In this document: piece after piece, positions 1 through 7,284 of the stretch | Position numbering within the stretch: position 1 is the first letter of the stretch | Layout: each line of letters starts with the position of its first letter | Origin: an uncultured Prevotellaceae bacterium | Lineage (GTDB): Bacteria; Bacteroidota; Bacteroidia; Bacteroidales; Bacteroidaceae | NCBI GenBank assembly: GCA_900313845.1 | Contig: OMTC01000052.1 | Coordinates: 1-10,656, forward strand | Length of the DNA: 10,656 nt | Direction of reading: 5' to 3' | Translations under genes and position numbers: made by a program | The notes under the pieces: model-generated | The model's database searches: none | The model's input: only the letters and a program-made list of their open reading frames with translations | What the model was told of the DNA's origin: nothing

Positions 1-11
1 TAGAGGCGACC

Positions 12-58
12 AAAAAGCCTCACCCCCGACCCCTCTCCGAAGGGCGAGGGGAGTAGAA
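12..58 (+). repeat. GC-rich hairpin repeat, copy 1
   Basis: First of four copies of a roughly 47-base intergenic repeat in this window (others at 7120, 7285 and 10579). It begins AAAAAGCCTCACCCCC, then has a variable dinucleotide (GA here), then a hairpin: CCCCTCTCC against GGGCGAGGGG with a short GAA loop and one T-C mismatch, then GAGTAGAATC. The other three copies follow a stop codon directly in the sense orientation, so this one may mark the 3' end of a plus-strand gene lying just outside the window. No T tract follows the stem, so it is not a textbook intrinsic terminator. Confidence 0.85.
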
Positions 59-332
59 TCAAGGATAAAAAAGGATTTGGGGCGCTTCGCTTGAAATTGT
101 ATTTAGAATTATCATTTAGAATTTTAAAAAAAATTTACGTTTTAATTTTAAACTTCATTTCGAGCCGGAGGCGACCAAGTAAGTGAAAGGTTCTTCATTT
201 AATAATTTTCTATTCATTTTTTTGTTTTTTCATCCTAAATCGTATAACTTTGCACTAAGTATATTGTTCAACACAACGATTCCCTCTGGCTGGCGCAAGT
301 GAGAGTATCGTTTTATTTCATTTCCTATTTGT
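59..332 (+). other. AT-rich noncoding leader upstream of the GH43 gene
   Basis: No convincing gene lies here. The stretch is AT-rich and holds a direct repeat ATTTAGAATT at 101-110 and 114-123 (13-base period). The 11-mer GAGGCGACCAA at 168-178 also occurs at 3-13, next to the hairpin repeat. A promoter lies at 221-252. The predicted transcribed leader (about 259-332) contains an imperfect hairpin: AACGAT at 275-280 with ATCGTT at 307-312, and CTCT at 284-287 with AGAG at 302-305. Whether this leader hairpin is regulatory is unknown. Confidence 0.5.
221..252 (+). promoter_or_regulatory. Bacteroidetes-type promoter of the GH43 gene
   Basis: TTTG at 221-224 and TAACTTTG at 245-252 are separated by 20 bases. 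This matches the -33 TTTG / -7 TAnnTTTG consensus known for the primary sigma factor of Bacteroidetes, including its usual 19-21 base spacing. Transcription would start near 259, leaving about 74 bases of leader before the ATG at 333. The motif is short but sits correctly relative to the gene. Confidence 0.6.
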
Positions 333-2198
333 ATGAAACCTTTTTCTTTGCTGATTTCATGTTTTTGTGCTTCCATGTTGTCACTTCCCATGCAGGCACA
401 GACCGCAGTGACAGCTGCGGAAATGGCTCAACTGAGTAGAAACAAAAGCCATAGTCGAGTGAGTGTGCACGACCCGTCCATCGTGGATACGGGTACGGGC
501 AGCTACTATATCTTTGGTTCGCACAATGCTATTGCGAGAACGACGGACTTGATGAACTGGTCGGGCGTGAACAATAGCGGACTGTTTGGTGTGGTGAACA
601 GTAGTGGCAAGGTGGTGACGGCAAGTTTTGAGGATGCTTTCGTGACGAACCAAACGAAGAAGGTGACGGTGCTGAAGAACGGTGTGGAAACAGAAGTGAC
701 GTTTGGCAATTTCGATGCGAAGGCATGGATGACGGCTCACGGCACGACGGTGGCAGGCATGATGTGGGCTCCCGACGTGATTTGGAACAAGGACATGAAG
801 AAATGGTGCCAGTACCTGAGTCTGAACGGTGATTACTGGAGCAGTGTGATTGTGCTGCTAACTGCCGACAACATCGAAGGCCCTTACGTGTATCAGGGTC
901 CTGTGACTTATTCGGGCTTCTACAACGGTACGGATGCAAGCATCAACTGGAAGAAGACGGACTTGGAGCTCGTGATAGGTACACAGTCCTCTCTGCCTGC
1001 ACGCTACAACCGTGACAGGAGATGGGGCGACTACTGGCCTAACAATATCGACCCGTGTGTGCTCTACGATGAGGAAGGGCAGCTCTGGATGTCGTATGGT
1101 TCTTGGAGCGGTGGCATCTGGTTGATTAAGTTGAACAACAAGAATGGTCTCCGTGACTACACAACCACTTATTCCTACAAGGCTGATGGCAACGACCGTG
1201 CCACGAGCGACCCTTACTACGGCATCCGCATTGCTGGAGGGTATTACTCGTCGGGCGAGGGTAGTTACATCCAGCACATTGGCAAGCACTACTATCTCTT
1301 CATGACGAATGGCGGACTCTCGGCAAAGGAGGGTTACGTGATGCGCAGTTTCCGTTCGGAGAAGATAGAAGGTCCTTACGTGGATGCGAAGGGACAGACT
1401 GCCATCTACAACCGCTACGAGATGAACTACGGTACGAACGATGCATCGATGAGGGGAAACCTGCTGATGTCGGCATTCAACGGACTGGCATTTCAGACGG
1501 TGGCAGAAGTGGCACAAGGGCACAATTCGGCGTTCGTGGATAGCAAGGGACGCAGTTTCTTGATTTATCACACTCGTTTCAACACGGGCAACGAGGGATT
1601 CCAGAACCGTGTGCATCAGATGTTCCTGAATCAGCATGGTTGGCTTTGCGTGGCGCCTTTCGAATTCGATGGGGAAACGCTCACGGACGATAGCATTGCT
1701 ACTGGATGCAAGTACAGCAAGGATGAAATCCCTGGCGATTATCAGTTTGTGCTGCACAAATATAAGTTGAACAATGAGCAGTTTGAGTGTGCCGATGTGG
1801 TGAACGTGACGCTGAACGAGAACGGAACCATCACGGGTGACAGGACCGGTGCCTGGTCGTTGATTGAGGGTACGGGCTATGCCAACGTGAAGATTGGTGG
1901 CGTGACTTACTTCGGTGTGATTTGTCAGCAGACGGTGGATGGCAGGAACTATCGTGCCATCGCGTTTACGGGTCTTGCTACTACGGGTGTTACGGCTTGG
2001 GGATGGAAGATGGAGCCTCAGTCGGCTATCACTTATACCGTGAAGAATGCGACGGCACACGTGAAGAGTGGAGCGGCAAATACGCACCTCGACTTCAACT
2101 ATACGAATTATTATGGCACGACGGATTCGCACGACGGATTCGTGGGTTTCGTCGGAACCAACGGTCATCAGCAACGAGGGCAAATACAATCCTGCTGA
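333..2198 (+). CDS. Secreted GH43 endo-arabinanase-like enzyme, truncated by frameshift
   Basis: Predicted to cleave alpha-1,5-linked arabinan outside the cell or in the periplasm. Residues 1-22 look like a signal peptide. The GH43 five-blade propeller spans about 40-450. The catalytic triad appears as D47 in VHDPSI (base), D240 in NNIDP (pKa modulator) and E309 in GEGSYI (acid); H397 in GHNSAF fits the conserved histidine. Residues about 470-565, from LHKYKLNNE to WGWKM, resemble the GH43 C-terminal beta domain of extracellular endo-arabinanases such as B. subtilis Abn2 and Bacteroides homologues. The frame is genuine to S599. Residues 600-621 (HDGFVG to QIQSC) are out of frame because of a 13-bp tandem duplication at 2116-2141. 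As it stands the gene yields a 621-residue product with the catalytic part intact and the LamG part and C-terminal tail missing. GH43 assignment is firm; arabinan as substrate is inferred from architecture. Confidence 0.9.
   Translation: MKPFSLLISCFCASMLSLPMQAQTAVTAAEMAQLSRNKSHSRVSVHDPSIVDTGTGSYYIFGSHNAIARTTDLMNWSGVNNSGLFGVVNSSGKVVTASFEDAFVTNQTKKVTVLKNGVETEVTFGNFDAKAWMTAHGTTVAGMMWAPDVIWNKDMKKWCQYLSLNGDYWSSVIVLLTADNIEGPYVYQGPVTYSGFYNGTDASINWKKTDLELVIGTQSSLPARYNRDRRWGDYWPNNIDPCVLYDEEGQLWMSYGSWSGGIWLIKLNNKNGLRDYTTTYSYKADGNDRATSDPYYGIRIAGGYYSSGEGSYIQHIGKHYYLFMTNGGLSAKEGYVMRSFRSEKIEGPYVDAKGQTAIYNRYEMNYGTNDASMRGNLLMSAFNGLAFQTVAEVAQGHNSAFVDSKGRSFLIYHTRFNTGNEGFQNRVHQMFLNQHGWLCVAPFEFDGETLTDDSIATGCKYSKDEIPGDYQFVLHKYKLNNEQFECADVVNVTLNENGTITGDRTGAWSLIEGTGYANVKIGGVTYFGVICQQTVDGRNYRAIAFTGLATTGVTAWGWKMEPQSAITYTVKNATAHVKSGAANTHLDFNYTNYYGTTDSHDGFVGFVGTNGHQQRGQIQSC
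2116..2141 (+). repeat. Perfect 13-bp tandem duplication causing a frameshift
   Basis: The 13-mer GCACGACGGATTC occurs twice back to back, at 2116-2128 and 2129-2141. Thirteen is not a multiple of three, so the extra copy shifts the GH43 frame. Deleting one copy joins codon S599 directly to W600 and gives the sensible junction GTTDSWVSSEPTV. The whole stretch 333-3195 then becomes a single 949-codon frame plus stop: 2863 minus 13 bases equals 950 triplets. This identifies the exact lesion rather than just a suspected frameshift. Confidence 0.92.
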
Positions 2199-3195
2199 TA
2201 CTGTCACCACCTTGACACTGACGCACCACATTGCTTCATGCAATTACTACTACGATGAGACGTACAATATTCGTGCTCAGGCTGCAACGCAGGTGGAAGG
2301 CGACTATGCAACGGGTTTGCTGGCTTACTATGAGTTTGACGAAACGCCGGTTTGCAATTACCTAAATGCTGAAGATAGGGCAATGTTGGCTCGTCAATCG
2401 AGTGGTGTGTCGCCTGTGCTGAACAAGGACATTGCTCGCTTTGGACAGGTGCTGAAGGTGACGGGCGGAACGGAGGCTGCCAAGTCGGGTGGATTGGCAC
2501 GCATGAACAATCCGCTTTACGGACTGACGGACTTGGAGGGCATGAGCATCAGTTTCTGGGTGAAGCGCAACGATGCTGACCGATGGGGAACGATCTTCTC
2601 ATTCGTCAATAGCAATCCTGCATACACCACTACGCAGAACAACCTGTCGTTCACGGGTAACACTTATCTGGGTTTCACCAATGGTGTGGATACCTTCGCC
2701 ATCAATTATCCAACGACGGAGCGCAACACGCTCGAGGTGGGCGAATGGAAATTCGTGACGATTACGATTGACAAGGCTGAGGGTGTGAAAATCTATATCA
2801 ATAAGACCAAGCGAGTGGTTTCGTTTGCATCTACGGAAGGTACTCGTGCAGCCAACTTCGACTACCAGAAGGTGCTCGACTTCCTGACGGCTTCGCAGTA
2901 TCTCAGCATCGGCAAGGGTAATGGCTATGGCACGGCAGATATGTCTGTCGATGAGTTGTTTGTTCATCAACGTGCATTGACTGCCGAGGATGTGGAAGCG
3001 CTGTATGCAGCTGAGACACGTGTGACGGACATCAAGGGGGCGATAGATGTGACGGGTATTGAGGATATTGCTGTGGATGCTGTGAATCCGAAGACTGATG
3101 ATGCTTGGTACACGTTGCAGGGTTTGAAACTCGCTGATAAGCCTACCGGCAAGGGCGTGTATATTTGGAGGGGTAAAAAGTACTCGGTGAAATAA
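2143..3195 (+). pseudogene. Out-of-frame 3' part of the GH43 gene: LamG-like domain and C-terminal tail
   Basis: This continues the arabinanase gene in the next frame, as residues 600-949 of the repaired protein. A linker with beta character is followed by a concanavalin A/LamG-like domain at about 658-887, with LLAYYEFDE, MSISFWVKR, GEWKFVTITID and MSVDELFVHQRALTAEDVEALY, typical of carbohydrate-binding LamG modules in Bacteroidetes glycosidases. The last 29 residues (about 921-949, WYTLQG to KKYSVK) match the pattern Y-LQG-x(n)-P-x-KG-YI-x-GKK-x-K, common at the C-terminus of secreted Prevotella proteins and probably involved in sorting or anchoring. No signal peptide or plausible independent start exists. 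An ATG at 2068 in this frame gives an Arg-rich, non-native leader, so separate translation is doubtful. The region is free of other stops, so the lesion is recent or reversible. Confidence 0.82.
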
Positions 3196-3208
3196 GAACG
3201 ACAATGAT

Positions 3209-3405
3209 TTAGGTAGGTTCTAAAAATTCTGTTTTTAGTTCACTACCAATTTGTAATATTTTATTTCGGTTGCTTTTTGTTTGATTTGAAGTCTTTTTGC
3301 CACTTTTCTCGGTTACATAGCTTGCTATGCGCCCTCAAAAACTGACAAAAATCCAATCAAATCAATTCAAAAATCAATCCGACATAATTTTTCGAACCTA
3401 CCTTA
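3209..3405. mobile_element. Foldback, MITE-like element between convergent genes
   Basis: A 191-base element (3212-3402) ends in terminal inverted repeats: GGTAGGTTCTAAAAATT at 3212-3228 against AATTTTTCGAACCTACC at 3386-3402, 16 of 17 matching. It is flanked on both sides by TTA (3209-3211 and 3403-3405), a possible 3-bp target duplication. Further inverted pairs lie inside: TTGATTTGA 3281-3289 with TCAAATCAA 3357-3365, TTTTTG 3274-3279 with CAAAAA 3368-3373, and a central CATAGC-TT-GCTATG at 3316-3329. About 31 extra bases in the left arm make it asymmetric. It has no coding capacity. It could instead be an extended bidirectional terminator. Confidence 0.55.
3220..3238 (+). terminator. Weak AT-rich hairpin downstream of the GH43 gene
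   Basis: CTAAAAA (3220-3226) and TTTTTAG (3232-3238) form a perfect 7-bp stem with a 5-base loop, 25 bases after the GH43 stop. The stem is almost all A-T and no clean T tract follows, so any terminator role is tentative. It lies inside the left arm of the foldback element. Confidence 0.25.
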
Positions 3406-3418
3406 AGGATTTTATAAA

Positions 3419-3458
3419 AAACCACAGATTCATCGGATGGACGTTGAATCTGTGGTTT
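3419..3458 (-). terminator. Intrinsic terminator of the C10 protease gene
   Basis: AAACCACAGATTCA at 3419-3432 and TGAATCTGTGGTTT at 3445-3458 form a perfect 14-bp stem with a 12-base loop. Read on the minus strand it lies 66 bases after the protease stop and runs into a T-rich tract (TTTTTTATAAAA), the classic form of a Rho-independent terminator. On the plus strand it is followed by AACTTTTT, so it may also stop transcription coming from the GH43 side. Confidence 0.85.
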
Positions 3459-3524
3459 AACTTTTTCGGAAAGAAATTAGAATAATTAGAATAATTTCTT
3501 CAGAAATACTATGTTTTTTTATGC

Positions 3525-5711
3525 TTAGTTACTCAAGATGAGGTTGACCAATGCCACGACGTCGGTGATGTCGATGGTGCCGTTGCCGTCCATGTCGCCA
3601 TTGCTGAGGACACTGGAAGAGCTGTCGTTGCTGAGGATATAATTAACAAGCGCCACAACGTCGGTAATGTTGACTTCTCCACTCATATCCACGTCGCCAG
3701 GAAGGAATGAGCCATTGATTTGAACCTCAGGTGCTTCGGCTGTATAGACTTCTTTCTCCACGTTGGAATCTTTCTCTTTCGACTTCATGATGATGCGGTA
3801 TGTGCCCGTTGGAATGGTGGAAGGGATGGTGAAGTTATACGTCATACCGAGATAATAATGATAAGGTCGTAAATAGACGGAGAAAGAACCTAAAAGATAA
3901 TCACTTGTGCCGTTGCTTGCATATACAATGATGTCTCCATTGAATTGATTAGGAGAACAGTTCTTCAGCTTTTCAGAATCAGAACTTGATAATGTCAGCC
4001 AGTCTCCTGCTGAATAGTCAGTTTTGTCAACAGTGTATAAACCGCAACCAATGGCAACTCCTTCGTCAATATAGTTATCAGGCTGGACGCCGCAAATAAT
4101 GTTGTAGTCATAAGAATAGTTCACAGCAGCGCCTCCTGTTCCTCCCGATGATGGCTGTAAGTTGTCGATGAGGAAATAACCATTATTGGAGCCACCCCAT
4201 CCCCAGTTTACAGAATAGAATGGTTGGGAACCATCGTAGCGGTAACCGTCAATCAAAAACTCATGGCCATATCTTTCTACAGACTGTCCACCCACAATGA
4301 CAGGACGTCCGTTTTGCAATTCATTCTGGATATGTTGATGCCAATTCGCTTCACTGAAGAATTCAGGAGTTATCATCTCATTGTTCTTGTCGTATGAGAA
4401 GTAGTTGACGAGAGCTGGAGCAATACTATTGTCATAAGCACTGCTGGCATCTATTCCATAGTTCATATTGACGGAAGCACCACAGGCTGCATGAAGCTTA
4501 GCCACCTCGGCTGCTTCTTCATCATTATAGCCGCAAGAGTAAATATAGTCAGAGCCTTCGATGGTGAAGAAGCTGCCTGTCTTAGTGACGGAGAGATAGA
4601 ACTCCTGTAAGCTGCCGTCTTTTTTCTGCTTGACATAGGACCACTCGGAGGTGCCATCCTTTTTGACGCCAATGTAGAGGCGATAGTTACCGTCGTCGAT
4701 GCTGGCAGGAAGTGCAAGATTCCATATATAATAACTATTCCATCCCCATCCGTTTCCAAGTTCTGAAAAAGTCTTTTCTGAAGGTACAGGACGCATGAAT
4801 TCTCCATTATTGTCCGTGAGAATGCATTGGACAGTACATGAAAGTGTTTCACCAGAGATGTTGAAGAAATTTTGGAGTATTATATCGCCATATTCCTCAT
4901 CAAAGGAGACACTTCCGACAGACATATAAGCAGTGTTTGTCACTGTTTCGTTGGCAGTGTATGGAGCTACATAACTTGAATAGGTATCCTTGATCTTTTT
5001 CCAGTCGAAGGTGGTGGAAGATGGGTCCCATGTCACAGGGATACTATAAGAGCCTGTGGTATAGCTGATGTAATTGCCTGTCATTTTTGTTGGATACTGA
5101 TGGTATTTCATAATCTGTGCCATAGCAGTGGCAACGCATCCTGTCACGCATCTGTCTCCACTATAGACTGGACAAGCATTATTATAAGGTTCACGTTGAT
5201 TGAAGGCAATATTACCTAAAAGTGGTTCCACGGAAGGTGATGTGGCAGCGTTGGCAAAGAATCTGCCTGGGGCTCTTCTTTTGGCAACAAAGTTTTTAGG
5301 TGTATTGTTCATCTTCTCCACATAGGTCTGCAAAAATGCTTTCATGGGTTCAGGCATTTTGTTGCCATCGAAACGGGAAGAAGCTGAATAGGCAATTACT
5401 TCGGGCAGACGTGTGTCGGCAGAAACAATCACATAGCCAGGAGCACCATTCGTGAAGGCGAAGATGTAGAATGCTTCCTCGTCGTTCTTGAAGAGAGAGG
5501 CATCTAACAAGTCGGATGATTTGCACTTCACGTCAAGCAGTGGAACTTGGAATGGGTCAGTCTGGGTGTTGTCGAGATTGAAGGCAGCGTAAGCAATCGA
5601 CTTCATCTCTTCGAGGGTTCTCTGTGCTGCAAAGGCAGCTGTAGTTGCCATGAATGCAGTTAACATGATAGCAATCAGGCGCTTGCTGAACAAACTTTTT
5701 TTTGTTTTCAT
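3525..5711 (-). CDS. Secreted C10 (streptopain/interpain-like) cysteine protease with dockerin-like C-terminus
   Basis: A 728-residue exported endopeptidase precursor. Order: signal peptide 1-28 (AFA cleavage); Spi-type inhibitory prodomain about 29-145; basic KRRAPGR near 144-150, a possible maturation site; catalytic domain from about 160. C192 in TGCVATAMAQIMKYH is the nucleophile, H483 in GHEFLIDG the catalytic His, and N502-W503 in VNWGWGG complete the site. Streptopain has about 148 residues between Cys and His; here there are 291. The excess maps to a beta-rich segment at about 262-388, which resembles the Ig-like segment after the catalytic domain (about 555-665): both carry a pattern like LPxSIxxGxYR. 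The C-terminus (670-728) has two dockerin-like calcium loops, DVDMSGEVNITD and DMDGNGTIDITD, each followed by VVALVN-ILSN. Protease identity is firm; insert and dockerin roles are unknown. It is monocistronic and diverges from the SGNH gene. Confidence 0.93.
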   Translation of the reverse strand: MKTKKSLFSKRLIAIMLTAFMATTAAFAAQRTLEEMKSIAYAAFNLDNTQTDPFQVPLLDVKCKSSDLLDASLFKNDEEAFYIFAFTNGAPGYVIVSADTRLPEVIAYSASSRFDGNKMPEPMKAFLQTYVEKMNNTPKNFVAKRRAPGRFFANAATSPSVEPLLGNIAFNQREPYNNACPVYSGDRCVTGCVATAMAQIMKYHQYPTKMTGNYISYTTGSYSIPVTWDPSSTTFDWKKIKDTYSSYVAPYTANETVTNTAYMSVGSVSFDEEYGDIILQNFFNISGETLSCTVQCILTDNNGEFMRPVPSEKTFSELGNGWGWNSYYIWNLALPASIDDGNYRLYIGVKKDGTSEWSYVKQKKDGSLQEFYLSVTKTGSFFTIEGSDYIYSCGYNDEEAAEVAKLHAACGASVNMNYGIDASSAYDNSIAPALVNYFSYDKNNEMITPEFFSEANWHQHIQNELQNGRPVIVGGQSVERYGHEFLIDGYRYDGSQPFYSVNWGWGGSNNGYFLIDNLQPSSGGTGGAAVNYSYDYNIICGVQPDNYIDEGVAIGCGLYTVDKTDYSAGDWLTLSSSDSEKLKNCSPNQFNGDIIVYASNGTSDYLLGSFSVYLRPYHYYLGMTYNFTIPSTIPTGTYRIIMKSKEKDSNVEKEVYTAEAPEVQINGSFLPGDVDMSGEVNITDVVALVNYILSNDSSSSVLSNGDMDGNGTIDITDVVALVNLILSN

Positions 5712-5746
5712 TGAATAAATAGTTTAGATTTTTCTGATTTAAAAGG

Positions 5747-5754
5747 CAAAATTA
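5747..5754 (-). promoter_or_regulatory. Candidate -7 element of the C10 protease gene
   Basis: On the minus strand this reads TAATTTTG, a full match to TAnnTTTG, 35 bases upstream of the ATG. No TTTG lies at the expected 19-21 base distance, so only half of the promoter is supported. Confidence 0.3.
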
Positions 5755-5804
5755 GTGATAATCTTTGTGAAAATGTGTTTATTTGGTAATTTTTTTGTTA
5801 AAAA

Positions 5805-5836
5805 TTAGGAATCTTCGTACACAATCAATAATTTTG
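5805..5836 (+). promoter_or_regulatory. Candidate promoter of the SGNH hydrolase gene
   Basis: TAATTTTG at 5829-5836 matches the -7 consensus. TTAG at 5805-5808, 20 bases upstream, is a one-mismatch version of the TTTG -33 box. Transcription would begin near 5843, about 53 bases before the ATG at 5896. Confidence 0.4.
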
Positions 5837-5895
5837 CATGAATTTTACCAATATTAAGAACACATTTTTAAAGTCTCCTTCAATTTATATTTGTT

Positions 5896-7107
5896 ATGAA
5901 AAAAACAGTTCAGAAAAACGTCGTATTGCGAGGATTCGCTTTTGCCATCTTGGTCATGTTTGTTACCGTTTCCTATGCTCAGAAGCACTGGGTGGGAACT
6001 TGGGGTACGGCTCCGCAATTAGTTGAACCTCACAACAATCCGCCAGCACCTGGTCTTGCAAACAATTCGTTGCGAGAGATAGTGCAAGTGTCGATAGGTG
6101 GCAAGCAAGTGCGACTGAAACTCACCAACGAATTCAGTAAGGAGGCAACGGAAATACGTGCTGTGGAACTGGCTATTGCAAAAACCTCGGGCAGCAGTAG
6201 TGAGATAGATGAATCAACCACAGTCAGTTTGACATTCAATGGAAAACCATCGGTAACAATGGCAGCAGGAGCCACAGCAGTGAGTGATCCCGTTCGCTTG
6301 AAGATAGGACCTCGAGAGAATGTGGCAATCACCATTCATTATGGGGAGGCATCCTCCACGAGTGTCAGTGGGCATCCAGGTTCGCGTACCACTTCCTATC
6401 TGAAGGAGGGAAACACGACGGATTTCACGAATGCCATCAAGACCGACCATTGGTATTCTATCTTGGCACTCGAAGTGATGGCTCCTAAAAAGGCTGGAGC
6501 AGTTGCCATTCTTGGCAATTCAATCACTGACGGACGAGGCTCCACCACCAACCAGCAGAATCGATGGGCAGATGTGCTGTCACGTAGATTGCTCGCCAAT
6601 AAGGCAACACGAAACATTGGTGTGCTCAACATGGGAATAGGTGGTAACTGTGTGTTGCGAGGCGGATTGGGTCCAACAGGCTCCAGTCGTTATCAGCGCG
6701 ATTTGTTCGGACAGGAAGGAGTGAAATACATCATTCTTTTCGAGGCCGTGAACGATTTGGGTGGCTCACGCAATGGAGTGGAAACGGCAAAAGCCATCAT
6801 TGAAGTGTATGAGAAAATCATCAACCAAGCCCATCAGCAAGGCATCCGAGTGTTTGGAGCTACCATCACCCCTTTCAAGAAGAGTTTTTATGAGAATCCT
6901 ACACGGTTAGAGGGACGCAATTATCTGAATCAGTGGATTCGGACCACGACGATGCTTGATGGAGTGATAGACTTCGATGCAGCAGTTCGCAACCCTGATG
7001 ACCCAGAAGTGATGCAGGAACGTTTCCTTTTCGAAAACGACTGGTTGCACTTCAATGCATTGGGTTACGAAACAATGGGCAATGCCATCCCATTGGAACT
7101 GTTTTAA
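5896..7107 (+). CDS. Secreted SGNH/GDSL-family hydrolase (probable carbohydrate esterase)
   Basis: A 403-residue exported esterase-like protein. The signal peptide is residues 1-28, with a positive start, a hydrophobic core and an SYA cleavage site. Mature N-terminus QKHWVGTWGTAPQ is typical of SGNH proteins that carry an N-terminal beta-rich domain (about 30-195) before the hydrolase domain (200-400). All SGNH blocks are visible: block I AILGNSITDG with nucleophile S209, block II NMGIGGN at 245-251 (oxyanion Gly), block III EAVND with N286, and block V DWLH with D382 and H385. Such proteins remove acetyl or other acyl groups from plant polysaccharides or act as lipases; substrate cannot be told from sequence. 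It lies near an arabinanase, which favours an accessory role in hemicellulose or pectin breakdown, but that is inference. It is probably transcribed alone. The ATG at 5896 is chosen because it gives a proper signal peptide. Confidence 0.9.
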   Translation: MKKTVQKNVVLRGFAFAILVMFVTVSYAQKHWVGTWGTAPQLVEPHNNPPAPGLANNSLREIVQVSIGGKQVRLKLTNEFSKEATEIRAVELAIAKTSGSSSEIDESTTVSLTFNGKPSVTMAAGATAVSDPVRLKIGPRENVAITIHYGEASSTSVSGHPGSRTTSYLKEGNTTDFTNAIKTDHWYSILALEVMAPKKAGAVAILGNSITDGRGSTTNQQNRWADVLSRRLLANKATRNIGVLNMGIGGNCVLRGGLGPTGSSRYQRDLFGQEGVKYIILFEAVNDLGGSRNGVETAKAIIEVYEKIINQAHQQGIRVFGATITPFKKSFYENPTRLEGRNYLNQWIRTTTMLDGVIDFDAAVRNPDDPEVMQERFLFENDWLHFNALGYETMGNAIPLELF

Positions 7108-7119
7108 GTAAACAAAGTT

Positions 7120-7168
7120 AAAAAGCCTCACCCCCAACCCCTCTCCAAAGGGAGAGGGGAGTGGAATG
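7120..7168 (+). repeat. GC-rich hairpin repeat, copy 2
   Basis: Starts 13 bases after the SGNH stop, in sense orientation. This copy has variable dinucleotide AA and a perfect 9-bp stem, CCCCTCTCC with GGAGAGGGG, because it carries A where the other copies have C. It forms an inverted pair with copy 3 at 7285-7331, so the two arms could also pair with each other over about 45 bases. Confidence 0.9.
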
Positions 7169-7212
7169 AAACGAGGAGCGTGAAGTGTGAAGCGATTTCA
7201 TCCAGATGGCAT

Positions 7213-7247
7213 TTTTCACTTTTCACTCTTCACTTTTCATTTTTCAT
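7213..7247. repeat. Heptad tandem repeat (TTTTCAY)5
   Basis: Five in-phase 7-base units: TTTTCAC, TTTTCAC, TCTTCAC, TTTTCAT, TTTTCAT. It lies between the two inverted hairpin repeats in the convergent intergenic region. It has no coding potential. It resembles heptanucleotide tandem repeats described in intergenic DNA of cyanobacteria and other bacteria; function is unknown. Confidence 0.75.
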
Positions 7248-7284
7248 TTTTTGAATCCTTATAAATCCTTTAAATTCCTGATTG

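Larger units (their letters stand above)
5712..5895. promoter_or_regulatory. Divergent intergenic region between protease and SGNH hydrolase
   Basis: This 184-base AT-rich region must contain the promoters of both divergent genes. Each strand carries a TAATTTTG, matching the -7 TAnnTTTG consensus: 5747-5754 on the minus strand and 5829-5836 on the plus strand. Between them TAATTTTT (5787-5794) and AAAAATTA (5800-5807) form an 8-bp inverted repeat with a 5-base loop, a possible operator or just AT-rich chance. Confidence 0.45.

Noticed and set aside
275..312. Leader hairpin as a riboswitch
   Set aside because: The stem is short and interrupted, the leader is only about 74 bases, and no known riboswitch core could be recognised.
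2068..2142. Independent start for the LamG frame at ATG 2068
   Set aside because: The first 25 codons give an Arg/Thr/Ile-rich peptide that is the out-of-frame reading of the GH43 gene. The 13-bp duplication explains the frame change fully, and a secreted domain without a signal peptide makes little sense.
858..2243. 461-codon open frame on the minus strand opposite the GH43 gene
   Set aside because: It is a shadow of the plus-strand coding frame. The translation is rich in R, H, V and I with no domain or signal, while the plus strand encodes clear GH43 motifs.
2599..3204. 201-codon minus-strand frame opposite the LamG region
   Set aside because: Antisense shadow of the frame-2 LamG coding sequence; no recognisable features.
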